64,000 nt of DNA from Terriglobia bacterium (GTDB taxonomy: Bacteria; Acidobacteriota; Terriglobia; Terriglobales; Acidobacteriaceae). Shown here in pieces: positions 8,914-17,711 of this stretch. The position numbers and the translations under genes were made by a program. The DNA lies in NCBI GenBank assembly GCA_020072645.1, contig JAIQGK010000006.1, positions 124,001-188,000 of the forward strand. The letters are read 5' to 3'. The first letter of the stretch is position 1, and the number at the start of each line of letters is the position of its first letter. The notes beneath the pieces were generated by a model that ran no database searches, was not told the origin of the DNA, and saw only the letters and a program-made list of their open reading frames with translations.

Positions 8914-10164
8914 TTACTCGTATCTCAGCGCCGTCACCGGATCGAGCCTTGCCGCTTTGACTGCAGGATAAATCCCGAAAAATAAGCCTACGCTGCATGC
9001 CACCGCGAGCGCCAGCAGGATTGCCCAAATGGGCACGGACGACGGAAAATGCGCGAGCTGCATCAGGAAGCTGAAGATCAGAGACAAGATAACACCCAGG
9101 AATCCCCCAATGCCCGTCAACGTCATGGCTTCAGTAATAAATTGAAAGCTGATATCGCGCTTGCGGGCGCCAATGGCTTTGCGGACGCCAATTTCCCGAG
9201 TTCTCTCAGTGACTGACATCAGCATAATGTTCATCACTCCTACGCCACCGACAAGAAGCCCGACGGAAACCACGGAGACCACTAATTGGAAGATACCTTG
9301 CATAATGTCACGAAACTGAACGCCCAGTTGCTCGGCGCTGCTGATGCCAAAAGTGTCCGGCTTATTAGGCGGCACGCGGCGGCGGGTGCGCAGGAGCCCG
9401 CGAATCTGATCTTCGGCAACGCTCTTCATTCCGGGATACGCGGCGGCGATCAGCGCAATCTCATCATCCTGGGGATAATGCTTTTTGTACGTTCGGAAAG
9501 GAATGAAGACTTCCACATCGCCGGCCTGGTTCAACGTGCTCTTCTTTTTATCGAACACGCCGATCACGGTATATAGATTGCCATCCACCAGCAGCTGCTT
9601 GCCTTCAGCGGTTTCATCGGGAAAGAGGCTTTTCTCCGCGTCAAAGCCGAGCACTACTACATCGGCGCGATGAAGGTCTTCCTGCTCGGTATAGAAACGG
9701 CCTTCTTTCATGCGACCATTGACGACCTCAGCATAGCTGGAGGTCATCCCGCGAAAGAGAATATTTGTGAGCTCATGGCTCTTATAGCGCGCTGTGCGGA
9801 TCGGCTGCGGACCTTGTCCAATGCGCGAAAGGATTTCTATTACCACGTCCTTTACCGCCGGCAGCTCTTGTTTGATGGCAATGCCATCCTCATACGTCAG
9901 CGGTTTGCGTGTGCGTTCTTCAGGCGACAGACGGCCAAATCGAATGCCGGGATCAAACTTTAAAACGAACAAATTATCAACGCCAAATTCATTTAGCGAA
10001 TCCTGGACATTCTTCTCAACGCCCAGCAGGATCGAAGCGACAAGGATCGCGACCATGGTCCCAATCACCACGCCCAGCACGGTTAAAAACGATCTGACCT
10101 TGTGGGTGCGGATGGTCTCCAGAGCCATCTTCACGTCTTCCATCACCATGTTGGAGTGAGTCAT
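8914..10164 (-). CDS. MacB/FtsX-type ABC transporter permease
   Basis: A 416-residue permease: one membrane segment near residues 23-45, a large periplasmic MacB-PCD-like domain, then three C-terminal membrane segments with the FtsX signature (VMNIMLMSVTERTREIGVRK). Proteins of this type couple ATP hydrolysis by a separate LolD/MacB-like ATPase to export or envelope-lipoprotein traffic. The start overlaps the stop of the upstream permease gene by four bases (ATGA), so the two are co-translated and probably form a heterodimer. No ATPase or periplasmic adaptor gene is adjacent, so partners must be encoded elsewhere. Confidence 0.9.
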   Translation of the reverse strand: MTHSNMVMEDVKMALETIRTHKVRSFLTVLGVVIGTMVAILVASILLGVEKNVQDSLNEFGVDNLFVLKFDPGIRFGRLSPEERTRKPLTYEDGIAIKQELPAVKDVVIEILSRIGQGPQPIRTARYKSHELTNILFRGMTSSYAEVVNGRMKEGRFYTEQEDLHRADVVVLGFDAEKSLFPDETAEGKQLLVDGNLYTVIGVFDKKKSTLNQAGDVEVFIPFRTYKKHYPQDDEIALIAAAYPGMKSVAEDQIRGLLRTRRRVPPNKPDTFGISSAEQLGVQFRDIMQGIFQLVVSVVSVGLLVGGVGVMNIMLMSVTERTREIGVRKAIGARKRDISFQFITEAMTLTGIGGFLGVILSLIFSFLMQLAHFPSSVPIWAILLALAVACSVGLFFGIYPAVKAARLDPVTALRYE

Positions 10165-11474
10165 GCTTCAAACCTCAGTGCCTCAATGGGATTCAGCTTG
10201 GAAGCTTTGTACGCCGGATAGACGCCGAAAAATACGCCAACCGCGGTAGATACAAGCACGCCGATGATGACCCAGCGTATCGGCAGATCCATGGGAAACG
10301 GAGTCAGTTTTCCCACGGCAAAAGAAATCACTGCGGCAACCACCACGCCCATGATTCCGCCAATGGTCGCCATTACCCCGGATTCAACCAAAAATTGCAG
10401 CAGGACATCGCGCCGCGTGGCGCCAAGCGATTTGCGGACACCGATCTCCCGCGTTCTTTCCGTGACGCTGGCCAGCATGATGTTCATAATCACGATTCCG
10501 CCAATCACGAGAAAGATGAAGACGACAAAAATTGAACCGCTGGCCAGTGAGCCGGTCAGGCTGTTGTAAAGCTCCATGATCGCAGAAGGCTCCACCACGC
10601 CGAACGTATCATCCTGTTTCCCGGCCAGATGCCGGCGTGCACGCATCAATACGCGGGCTTCGTCTTCAGCAGGCTGCATCAGGTCCGCGGCCGCGGCCTT
10701 GACGTTGATATTCATTGAACTATTGCTGCCGTACACCTTGCGCCACGTTTGGATGGGGATGTAGACAAAACTATCTTGCGACTGGCCAAAGGCGCTTCCC
10801 ATCTCCTTGGCCACGCCCACTACTTCGTAAGCCTCGCCATCAATGTAAATGGACTTGCCCAGGGGATCGACGCCGGCAAAAAACCGTTTGGCCACGTCAT
10901 TTCCTATCATCGTCACGTTCGCCCGATGCACGTCATCCGCATCTGTGACGTAACGCCCCAGCACAGGCTCTTCAGTATCAATGCCTCCCATATTCGCGGT
11001 GACGCCGCGGACATCAATATCTTCAATCGACTCCGTTTTATATTTGACTTTTCCGTTGCGCCGCGCTTCCAGCCCCACGGCGTCGGCAAATGTCATGTTG
11101 TCGCGGACGTACTCATAGTCTTCCCAGGTAATATTCTTATTGCTACGCGAGAGTTTCACGAACTGTTCCGCACTGGTGATCAGGGGAAAGCGCATCACCA
11201 GAAAAACGTTGGAACCGAAGTTAGCAACTTTTTCCGCAACATATTTATTTGCGCCCTGCACCATGGAAACCACAATGATTAAGGTTGAAACGGAGAGGAT
11301 CACGCCCAGGAGCGTGAGGAACGATCGCAGCTTGTGCGCGCGCAAAGTTTCCAGAGCGATAAGCATCGGCTCTTTGAGCGAGACACCCCTGCGCGATGAC
11401 CGGTCGAGGTCTTGGTCATTAGTCCCGGTCTGTTTGACTGGAATATTCTCCGGAGCTGATGCTGGAATATGCAT
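10161..11474 (-). CDS. MacB/FtsX-type ABC transporter permease
   Basis: A 437-residue paralog of the downstream permease with the same architecture: N-terminal membrane segment around residues 48-70, extracytoplasmic MacB-PCD-like domain, three C-terminal membrane segments, and the signature IMNIMLASVTERTREIGVRK. It begins with a 35-residue polar extension that its partner lacks. An alternative start at Met37 would give a length close to the partner; the ribosome site at the ATG used here is weak. It is the first gene of a two-gene operon with the permease at 8914-10164. Confidence 0.88.
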   Translation of the reverse strand: MHIPASAPENIPVKQTGTNDQDLDRSSRRGVSLKEPMLIALETLRAHKLRSFLTLLGVILSVSTLIIVVSMVQGANKYVAEKVANFGSNVFLVMRFPLITSAEQFVKLSRSNKNITWEDYEYVRDNMTFADAVGLEARRNGKVKYKTESIEDIDVRGVTANMGGIDTEEPVLGRYVTDADDVHRANVTMIGNDVAKRFFAGVDPLGKSIYIDGEAYEVVGVAKEMGSAFGQSQDSFVYIPIQTWRKVYGSNSSMNINVKAAAADLMQPAEDEARVLMRARRHLAGKQDDTFGVVEPSAIMELYNSLTGSLASGSIFVVFIFLVIGGIVIMNIMLASVTERTREIGVRKSLGATRRDVLLQFLVESGVMATIGGIMGVVVAAVISFAVGKLTPFPMDLPIRWVIIGVLVSTAVGVFFGVYPAYKASKLNPIEALRFEA

Positions 11475-11595
11475 TTCTAAGCGTTCGAATGTGGCTGATG
11501 TTTACCTTTTCCTGTATACAAGACGAAAATTCAGGCAGTTGGTTCCAAATATCATAAAAAATCCTTCTTGTTGGACGTTCCGCAGCACCTTTGGT

Positions 11596-11624
11596 TTGAC
11601 GAATGCACCCCGGTCAGCGAGAAT
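11596..11624 (+). promoter_or_regulatory. Probable sigma-70 promoter of tRNA-Ala
   Basis: TTGACG (11596-11601), a 17-base spacer and GAGAAT (11619-11624) lie 16 bases before the mature tRNA 5' end. The -35 matches five of six consensus bases and the -10 four of six. Confidence 0.45.
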
Positions 11625-11640
11625 AGTAGAGTACCACTGT

Positions 11641-11716
11641 GGGCCTGTGGCGCAGCTGGGAGCGCGCTTCCATGGCATGGAAGAGGTCGTCGGTTCGATC
11701 CCGACCAGGTCCACCA
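11641..11716 (+). tRNA. tRNA-Ala (GGC anticodon)
   Basis: The 76 bases fold as a complete cloverleaf: acceptor GGGCCTG with CAGGTCC, D stem GCGC/GCGC, anticodon stem CTTCC/GGAAG around loop ATGGCAT (anticodon GGC, reading GCC alanine codons), T stem GTCGG/CCGAC with loop TTCGATC, discriminator A and an encoded CCA end. It converges on the dch gene with 11 bases between them. Confidence 0.97.
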
Positions 11717-11727
11717 TTTTCAATCAC

Positions 11728-12537
11728 TTACAGCATCTTTTCGCAAGGAGTTTCGGAAAGCATCTGGTCTGCCACCCAGTGCGGCTGGCGTTTTTCCAGG
11801 AAAGCCAGCACTCCTTCCACGGCGTCGGGCTGCCCCATGAGCTGGTCGAGGTAAAGTCGTTCGAGGGCCGGCAAATCGTTCTCCAGCGCGCGCATCAGCG
11901 ACCGTCGACATGCCTGCGCGGCAAAACGCAATGCCGCAGCCGAGCGAGGCAGAAAATCTGACTCGAGCCAGGCATCCAGCTGCCGATCAAGATCGCCGCT
12001 GGAGAAAACTCTGTTGACTAATCCTGCTACATACGCGCGTTCGGCGGTCCAACTGGACCCGGTCAGCACCAATTCCGCAGCGCGCCCCGAACCGATACGC
12101 GCTGGCAAGAGCGCAGCACCTGCCGGAGGAAAAACTCCCAGCTTGATCTCTGGCAGCCCGAGCTGCGCGCTGTCTTCCGCAACAATCAAGTCGCATGCCA
12201 GCGCCAGTTCGAATCCGCCGCCCAGACATTGCCCACGGACCACCGCGATCATCGGCGCGGGTGCAGCCGCCATTTTCAGCAGGAGGTTCCGCAGCTGCAT
12301 CAGCGTATCGCCGATTCGGTCCGGCAGATGCTCTTCGATACTCGCGCCAAAGCTGAAGTGCGCGCCCGCTCCCGCCAGTACGATTGCTTTCAGGTTTTTT
12401 TGCGCGGCCAATTCATTCAATGCCGTACCAAGCCCCAGCATCATGTCTTTGTCCAGGATATTGGCTTTGGGCGCAGCCAGTGTGATCCGCGCGACTTGGC
12501 CGCTGTGTGTAAGTTCCAGCCGGACCTTGTTCCCCAT
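11728..12537 (-). CDS. dch: Cyclohexa-1,5-dienecarbonyl-CoA hydratase (Dch)
   Basis: A 269-residue enoyl-CoA hydratase-superfamily enzyme. The oxyanion-hole regions are visible as HFSFGASIEEHLPDR and RGQCLGGGFELALACDL; the EEHLP and EIKLGVFPP stretches are what I recall as typical of Dch rather than ordinary crotonases. It would hydrate cyclohexa-1,5-diene-1-carbonyl-CoA, the benzoyl-CoA reductase product, to 6-hydroxycyclohex-1-ene-1-carbonyl-CoA. It is the last gene of the minus-strand benzoyl-CoA operon, two bases after oah, with AAAGGTG as ribosome site. Context with Oah, Had and the reductase makes the assignment firm; alone it could be a generic enoyl-CoA hydratase. Confidence 0.88.
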   Translation of the reverse strand: MGNKVRLELTHSGQVARITLAAPKANILDKDMMLGLGTALNELAAQKNLKAIVLAGAGAHFSFGASIEEHLPDRIGDTLMQLRNLLLKMAAAPAPMIAVVRGQCLGGGFELALACDLIVAEDSAQLGLPEIKLGVFPPAGAALLPARIGSGRAAELVLTGSSWTAERAYVAGLVNRVFSSGDLDRQLDAWLESDFLPRSAAALRFAAQACRRSLMRALENDLPALERLYLDQLMGQPDAVEGVLAFLEKRQPHWVADQMLSETPCEKML

Positions 12538-12539
12538 GA

Positions 12540-13658
12540 TTACACCTTTGCCAGTTCCTCTTTGGATGTCTCTGTTCTAGCAACCCACGGCGCGATCTCT
12601 TCAATCAGCTCTTCTCCCCAGCGAGCGCCTTCACCCAGACGTTGCCGCAGCCTAACAAAATCAACTTCACGCTGCTCTTTCGTTCCAAAGTGAAACGCGC
12701 GGAAGCCGGCGTTGGCCTCGGTCATCATATTCAGCGCCAGCCATGCGCGACTGGTCTCACGATTGCGGTCCCAGTGCTCCAGCTTGTGTTTGCGTAGGCT
12801 TTCCACGGTCTTGGTCAGGCAGTCTGGCATGGTGTAAAGCAGTTTGGTGCACATACTCTCCACTGCGTCATCCAGAAGCTTCAGATCAACTATTCCCTCC
12901 GCCATAATTTTCTTGGCCAGACCTTTTTCCTCGCCTGTCTTCCATTCACCCAGCGCCATGCGTCCGTACTCATCCAGAAAGTGGTCGGTGATGACTAGCG
13001 GATTGGCCGTCCATCTTCCATTCACCTTCAGCGCGGGAACAATCTGCGTGAGCCCGCCCAGCGCATAAAAGCGATGCGCGCTCCACGGTTCGCACAAGGT
13101 TGCGCTGGCTATGGCCCGCTCGATTCCCACATACAGTGGCAGAAAGTCTGTGCTGCCGCCATCCGGTACGGAGCCGTGTTTGGGACCGGCCTGGCTGAAG
13201 ATTGCCAGATCGCTGGCAATGGAAAAATCGCAGGCCATGCCGATTTCCTGTCCGCCGCCAACGCGCATGCCGTTCACTCGGCAGATCACCGGCTTGTCGC
13301 AATGCAGGATCGCCGTAACCATGTCATTGAACAGCCGCATGTACTGGCGATATTCCGCGGGAGCGCCGGCATAGATCTCGGCATATTCGCGCGTGTTGCC
13401 GCCACTGCAGAAAGAGCGCGTGCCTGCGCCGGTCAGCACCACCGCCACCGCGGCGCGATCGTTGCTGGCCTGGCGCAATGCCAGGATTACCTCTTTCGCC
13501 GTAGACGTGGTGTAGCTGTTCAGCTCCGCCGGATTGTTCAGCGTGATCCACACGTTGTGGAGTCCGGGAACGGCGCGGCCATCGCGATCATGCACCGGCC
13601 GCTCTTCCACCAGGATTTCTTGAGGAACAAAGTTTTCAACCAGATTGTGGTCTTTCAT
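12540..13658 (-). CDS. oah: 6-oxocyclohex-1-ene-1-carbonyl-CoA hydrolase (Oah/BamA)
   Basis: A 372-residue ring-cleaving hydrolase of the crotonase superfamily, longer than usual crotonases as BamA/Oah proteins are. Recognisable parts are NNPAELNSYTT, FCSGGNTREYAEIYAG, RVNGMRVGGGQEIGMACDF, GPKHGSVPDGGSTDFLPLY and the C-terminal HWDRNRETSRAWLALNMM. It hydrolyses the C-C bond of 6-oxocyclohex-1-ene-1-carbonyl-CoA to give 3-hydroxypimelyl-CoA. The start was set at 13658 because GGGAGG precedes this ATG and an earlier in-frame codon would overlap had. bamA/oah genes are widely used as markers of anaerobic aromatic degradation. Confidence 0.95.
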   Translation of the reverse strand: MKDHNLVENFVPQEILVEERPVHDRDGRAVPGLHNVWITLNNPAELNSYTTSTAKEVILALRQASNDRAAVAVVLTGAGTRSFCSGGNTREYAEIYAGAPAEYRQYMRLFNDMVTAILHCDKPVICRVNGMRVGGGQEIGMACDFSIASDLAIFSQAGPKHGSVPDGGSTDFLPLYVGIERAIASATLCEPWSAHRFYALGGLTQIVPALKVNGRWTANPLVITDHFLDEYGRMALGEWKTGEEKGLAKKIMAEGIVDLKLLDDAVESMCTKLLYTMPDCLTKTVESLRKHKLEHWDRNRETSRAWLALNMMTEANAGFRAFHFGTKEQREVDFVRLRQRLGEGARWGEELIEEIAPWVARTETSKEELAKV

Positions 13659-13674
13659 CGCAGCCTCCCAGGCA

Positions 13675-14742
13675 TTAATTTGGCACAAGCACCACGCGGC
13701 GGCGGAACGCATGCCGCGCGACCCCCAACAGTACTTCCGGCGTTTCGGTTAACGAATGGCGCTCAATGAATGGTTCAATCTTGATCTTCCCGCCCAGCAC
13801 CAGGGCGAGCGCTGCGGGATATTGCTCTGCCGGACAGCCCCAGTTGCCGCAGGCCGTGGCGTCAAAGGCCATCAGGTTTGACAGGCGCACTTCAACTTTC
13901 TTCGGCGTGAATCCAACCACCGCCAGGTAAGCGCCGAAATCGAGCAGGCTGAACGCGGTGACCTGTCCTGCCGCAGCGCCGCTCATCTCAAAAATTTTCA
14001 GCGTCGAGCCGGAAGCCGCCTGCTCGCTGAAAAAGTTGCGCACGCTCGATCGCAGTTGTTTCTCGTCGCTGCGGTCGGCGTTCAGCACCAGAGAAGCTCC
14101 ATATTGCTGGGCAAGTTCCAGGCGTTCCGTATCGATATCGACCGCGACTGCCTTCGCCCCTATAGCTGCGGCAATCTGCACGGCAAAGCTGCCAATGCCG
14201 CCCGCGCCCACAATCACTGCCACCTCGCCGGCCTTCAGCCCGGAACGGCGAATCGCTTCATAAGGCGTGGTCACCGCATCGGCCACCACAGACAGTGCCT
14301 CAAGAGAAACGCCTGCGGGCAGCTTGTCCGGAACGTGGCACAGCCCTCGCGCCGGCACCCGCACATGCGTGGCAAAACCTCCGTCGCCATCATTGCCCGG
14401 CATGAACTGCCGCCGGCACGTAGTTGGCCGGCCTGCTTTGCAGGCTGGGCATTCGCCGCAGGCGATTACCGCCGGCACAATCACTGCCTGCCCAATCCAC
14501 TGGCTAGCCTTGTCGCCCGCGGCAACCACATGTCCGGCAATCTCATGTCCCAGCACCAGTGGAAGCGCATGCCGCGTGGCCACGCCCTCAGCGGCAAAGC
14601 CTACGTCGGTGTGGCAGACGCCGCATCCCGCCACCTTGACGATGACTTCATTTTCCTCCGGCTCAAGTTTCGGCAGCTCCGCCAGATCCAGCGGTTTCCC
14701 AACGGTCGAAAGCTGATAGCCGTATGCTCCCTGGATCGCCAT
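13675..14742 (-). CDS. had: 6-hydroxycyclohex-1-ene-1-carbonyl-CoA dehydrogenase (Had)
   Basis: A 355-residue zinc-dependent medium-chain dehydrogenase. Catalytic zinc ligands Cys40 and the GHE motif are present, with Cys43-His44; the structural zinc site is CGECPACKAGRPTTC; the NAD-binding loop is VGAGGIGSFAVQIAAA. In this setting it would oxidise 6-hydroxycyclohex-1-ene-1-carbonyl-CoA to the 6-oxo compound with NAD+. The substrate is inferred from its place between the reductase genes and oah. GAGGGG stands just before the ATG and only eight bases separate it from bcrD. A general alcohol dehydrogenase is the alternative, made unlikely by context. Confidence 0.9.
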   Translation of the reverse strand: MAIQGAYGYQLSTVGKPLDLAELPKLEPEENEVIVKVAGCGVCHTDVGFAAEGVATRHALPLVLGHEIAGHVVAAGDKASQWIGQAVIVPAVIACGECPACKAGRPTTCRRQFMPGNDGDGGFATHVRVPARGLCHVPDKLPAGVSLEALSVVADAVTTPYEAIRRSGLKAGEVAVIVGAGGIGSFAVQIAAAIGAKAVAVDIDTERLELAQQYGASLVLNADRSDEKQLRSSVRNFFSEQAASGSTLKIFEMSGAAAGQVTAFSLLDFGAYLAVVGFTPKKVEVRLSNLMAFDATACGNWGCPAEQYPAALALVLGGKIKIEPFIERHSLTETPEVLLGVARHAFRRRVVLVPN

Positions 14743-14750
14743 AATTCCCC

Positions 14751-15548
14751 TCAGTTCCTGCTGGCCAGGCGGCGCAAACCCAGCACCGCCGCGCCCAGCG
14801 CGCAGACGTATTCACAATCTTCAGCCACATTCACCTTCACGTTGAGCCGCTGCTCCAGCGCTCGCACCATTCCCTGCTGGTGCGCCACACCTCCGATAAA
14901 GGTCAGCTCGTCTTTTAGCCCCACGCGCTTCAGCAGCGCGCCGGCGCGGTCGGCCAGCGAGTCGTGAATGCCGCGCAAAATATCTTCCACGCTCACGCCG
15001 CTGCTCACGTGGTTGATAATCTCGCTTTCCGCCAGCACCGCGCATACGCTGCTGATGGGGTGCGCATGGGCGGCATGAAGCGAAAGGTCGCCCACCTGCT
15101 CCAGCGGGACCTCCAGATATTTCGCCGCGCGAGCAATAAACATCCCAGAGCCCGCCGCGCACTTGTCATTACTCTTGAAGGTGTTCACGCGGCCGTTATC
15201 TTTTACCGCGATGGCGCGCGTGGTCTGGCTGCCAATATCGAGCACGGCGCCGGGCCGGGGAAAAAGAAAGAAGGCACCGCGCGCGGCAGTGGTAATTTCA
15301 GTGATCGCAATATCGCGAAAGCTCAGGTTGTAGCGGCCAAAACCAGTCGCAGCAATGTAGTCCAAGTCTGCACGCATATTACCCGCCAATGCCTGCTCCA
15401 GCGCTTCGCTGGCTGCCTGGTCAACGTTGATTCCACTCCGCGTGCGCCCGCGGCCCAGGATTCTTAGCTCGCTTCCCGGCGCGTCCTGCGCGGCCACCAG
15501 CGCTTTGGTAAAGCCCGATCCGCAATCAATCCCCGCTACTAACGGCAT
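14751..15548 (-). CDS. bcrD: Benzoyl-CoA reductase ATPase subunit D
   Basis: A 265-residue ASKHA-fold ATPase of the BcrA/BadF/HgdC family. The first phosphate loop is GIDCGSGFTKA; the Fe-S ligand cysteines appear in DKCAAGSGMF and VCAVLAESEI; the second phosphate region is DIGSQTTRAI. With subunit A it hydrolyses ATP to drive electrons from a ferredoxin through a bridging [4Fe-4S] cluster to the BC module. GGAGGGAGC before the ATG at 15548 supports this start over one 24 bases upstream. It overlaps the end of bcrA by 23 bases. The A versus D label follows gene order and is less certain than the family. Confidence 0.9.
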   Translation of the reverse strand: MPLVAGIDCGSGFTKALVAAQDAPGSELRILGRGRTRSGINVDQAASEALEQALAGNMRADLDYIAATGFGRYNLSFRDIAITEITTAARGAFFLFPRPGAVLDIGSQTTRAIAVKDNGRVNTFKSNDKCAAGSGMFIARAAKYLEVPLEQVGDLSLHAAHAHPISSVCAVLAESEIINHVSSGVSVEDILRGIHDSLADRAGALLKRVGLKDELTFIGGVAHQQGMVRALEQRLNVKVNVAEDCEYVCALGAAVLGLRRLASRN

Positions 15549-16365
15549 GCTCCCTCCAAACACTGGATTCAAAACTTTCGCCCAGCTTCTCCAGCGAGAA
15601 CAGCGTAGCGCCCACCGCGCCCATAAACTGTGCGTCCGGCGTGACGATGATTTTTTGTCCCAGCACCGTTTCCAGCGCCTGCACCATGCCCACGTTGCGG
15701 GCCACGCCTCCGGTCATCGTGACAAGCGGTTCAATGTTCACGCGGCGCGCCAGTGACATCGTGCGCTTGGCAATCGCCAGGTGCACGCCTCCCATGATGT
15801 CTTCAGGACGCTTGCCTTGTGAGAGGTAAGAGAGAATGTCAGATTCCACAAAGACCGTGCATACCGTTGCGATTTTCACAGGGCGAGTCGCGCGGAGAGA
15901 CAGCGGGCCAATATCGTCCAATCCGATGCCCATCACCTCGGCGGCATTGGCCAGGAAGCGCCCGGTTCCGGCGGCGCATTTATCGTTCATCACAAAATCC
16001 AGCACTTCGCCGGAAGGGCCCACGCCGATGGCCTTTGCGTCCTGCCCGCCCATATCGATTACCGTGCGTGTGCCGGGACAGAGAAAGTGCGCGCCGCGGG
16101 CATGGCAGCTGATCTCCGTCATCTGTGTGTGGCCGAAAGAGATGTTGTAGCGGCCATAACCTGTGCCCACCACAAAGCCCACATCGGCCTGCGCGACGCC
16201 CGCCGCCTGGCAGCACTCATCGAAAGCCTTTTCCGCCGCCTTGCGCACGTTGGCGCCGGTATCAATCAGCGAACGCGACAGCACCTTCACGCCGTCTCCG
16301 TTGGTGCCCATCAGCACCGCTTTCGTCTGCGTTGATCCTACGTCCACTCCTGCTGCAATTCTCAT
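15526..16365 (-). CDS. bcrA: Benzoyl-CoA reductase ATPase subunit A
   Basis: A 279-residue paralog of the downstream subunit: GVDVGSTQTKAV phosphate loop, DMGGQDAKAI second phosphate region, and cysteines in DKCAAGTGRF and VCTVFVESDI that should bind one side of the shared [4Fe-4S] cluster. It forms the ATP-hydrolysing AD half of class I benzoyl-CoA reductase. GAGG six bases before the ATG at 16365 favours it over a GTG at 16377. The presence of two different ATPase subunits plus B and C subunits distinguishes this from 2-hydroxyacyl-CoA dehydratase systems, which use a single activator. Confidence 0.92.
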   Translation of the reverse strand: MRIAAGVDVGSTQTKAVLMGTNGDGVKVLSRSLIDTGANVRKAAEKAFDECCQAAGVAQADVGFVVGTGYGRYNISFGHTQMTEISCHARGAHFLCPGTRTVIDMGGQDAKAIGVGPSGEVLDFVMNDKCAAGTGRFLANAAEVMGIGLDDIGPLSLRATRPVKIATVCTVFVESDILSYLSQGKRPEDIMGGVHLAIAKRTMSLARRVNIEPLVTMTGGVARNVGMVQALETVLGQKIIVTPDAQFMGAVGATLFSLEKLGESFESSVWREHAVSSGD

Positions 16366-16373
16366 TTGTGACC

Positions 16374-17651
16374 TCACGCGCTCACGGCGTGTGCTGCCGT
16401 GCGCTTGGCGTGCTCAAGAGATTCAAAGAATGCGTCGATCCGGTTCTTGGTTTGGGCTTCAGCAAAATAGCGCGGGTCTTCCAGGTCAGACTCGATGTAT
16501 AAAGTCGGTACGCCCAGTTGCTTGGTGAAGTAGTCGCGCATATCGCCCTGTCCGGCAGAAAACAGGCGGCAGCTTTTCACAAAATGGATGATCACTCCGT
16601 CGGCGTTCCATTCCTGCACATAGCGCCGGATCTGGTCATAGCGCTGCAAATAGTTACGGTTGGTTACGTTTTGCGCCAGCATGTGCATGGCTACCGATTC
16701 AAACGGAGTTTTTGCATCGTGCCGGAAGCCAAACTCCCACAACCCGCCGACCGTGGAGTACGTGGACGCCACGGCCACCGCCTTCCAACTGGCAAACATG
16801 TCACGGAAGCTGCGGAAATAGGGATACGGCGGCGGCCCTTCCACCACGACGCGGAAACGCTCCTGGTCATAAACACCCTCACCGGCTTTGACCTTCTGCT
16901 GCAGTTCGTTTAATGCCGAGCGAAAGAACTCCACGCCCTCGCGTTTTCCGCGATAGACATATAAAGGTCCCATTAGAGTGATGGCGTCAAAATATGCGTC
17001 AAACGGGGACGGAGAATTTTTTGCCAGGTGCTTGATCTGTGACCACAGCTCCTCAACTTCGCTGGAGTAAGCCACGGACTGGCGGAAACGGTCGTAATCG
17101 AACTTGCGTCCAATCAGCTCCTCCATCTGCCCCACAACTTCCTTGAGCTGTCGCACGACATAGTCAATGTCCGCCTGCGATGGCGTGTCATTTCGCAGAA
17201 ACGGTACATCCAAAACGAAGAGCGGCGCTCCGGTAAAGGCAGCCACGTGCTCAAACCACTTCACGTAGGTATTGCACCCCACGAAGTTGCACAGCACCAG
17301 CGTGGGCTTGGGCAGCCGGCCCCCGGTAGGCGTGATGCCTTTCAGCATGCAACCGATATCGGCCTTCACATAGGCGCAGTTGTCTCCGGCGTAACCCATC
17401 TCCTCGGCCGCAAGAATCGGCTCCAGCGACTGGTGCCGTATCGCCAGTTGCAGCGCATTTACCTCTGGATACTGCGGAATGGCGCCAAAGCCTTCCAGCA
17501 ACTCGACGCAGTTGCCGGAGATCATCATCGATACGGTGGGCGGCTCTCCAGTTTCGGCCGCATGGTCCAGACGCTGGTACCAATCCAGCATCAGGTCTTT
17601 CTGCTGCTGGTGAATGCTTCCGCGATATTCGCTTACGGGTTTCTCGGCCAT
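16374..17651 (-). CDS. bcrB: Benzoyl-CoA reductase subunit B
   Basis: A 425-residue protein of the HgdB/BcrB family, which holds the [4Fe-4S] clusters and part of the benzoyl-CoA site. Conserved-looking cysteines occur in SGNCVELLEG, KADIGCMLKG, NFVGCNTYVKWFE and HFVKSCRLFSAG. With subunit C it accepts electrons one at a time from the ATPase module and reduces the aromatic ring to the 1,5-diene. AGGAG nine bases before the ATG at 17651 sets the start; an in-frame TTG lies 21 bases upstream. It follows bcrC after about 60 bases and lies directly against bcrA. Confidence 0.93.
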   Translation of the reverse strand: MAEKPVSEYRGSIHQQQKDLMLDWYQRLDHAAETGEPPTVSMMISGNCVELLEGFGAIPQYPEVNALQLAIRHQSLEPILAAEEMGYAGDNCAYVKADIGCMLKGITPTGGRLPKPTLVLCNFVGCNTYVKWFEHVAAFTGAPLFVLDVPFLRNDTPSQADIDYVVRQLKEVVGQMEELIGRKFDYDRFRQSVAYSSEVEELWSQIKHLAKNSPSPFDAYFDAITLMGPLYVYRGKREGVEFFRSALNELQQKVKAGEGVYDQERFRVVVEGPPPYPYFRSFRDMFASWKAVAVASTYSTVGGLWEFGFRHDAKTPFESVAMHMLAQNVTNRNYLQRYDQIRRYVQEWNADGVIIHFVKSCRLFSAGQGDMRDYFTKQLGVPTLYIESDLEDPRYFAEAQTKNRIDAFFESLEHAKRTAAHAVSA

Positions 17652-17711
17652 CGAGTCAGCTCCTAAAATCAATCTGTTTCGTTCGGTCTGGTTTGCTTAA
17701 TCCTTGTTTTC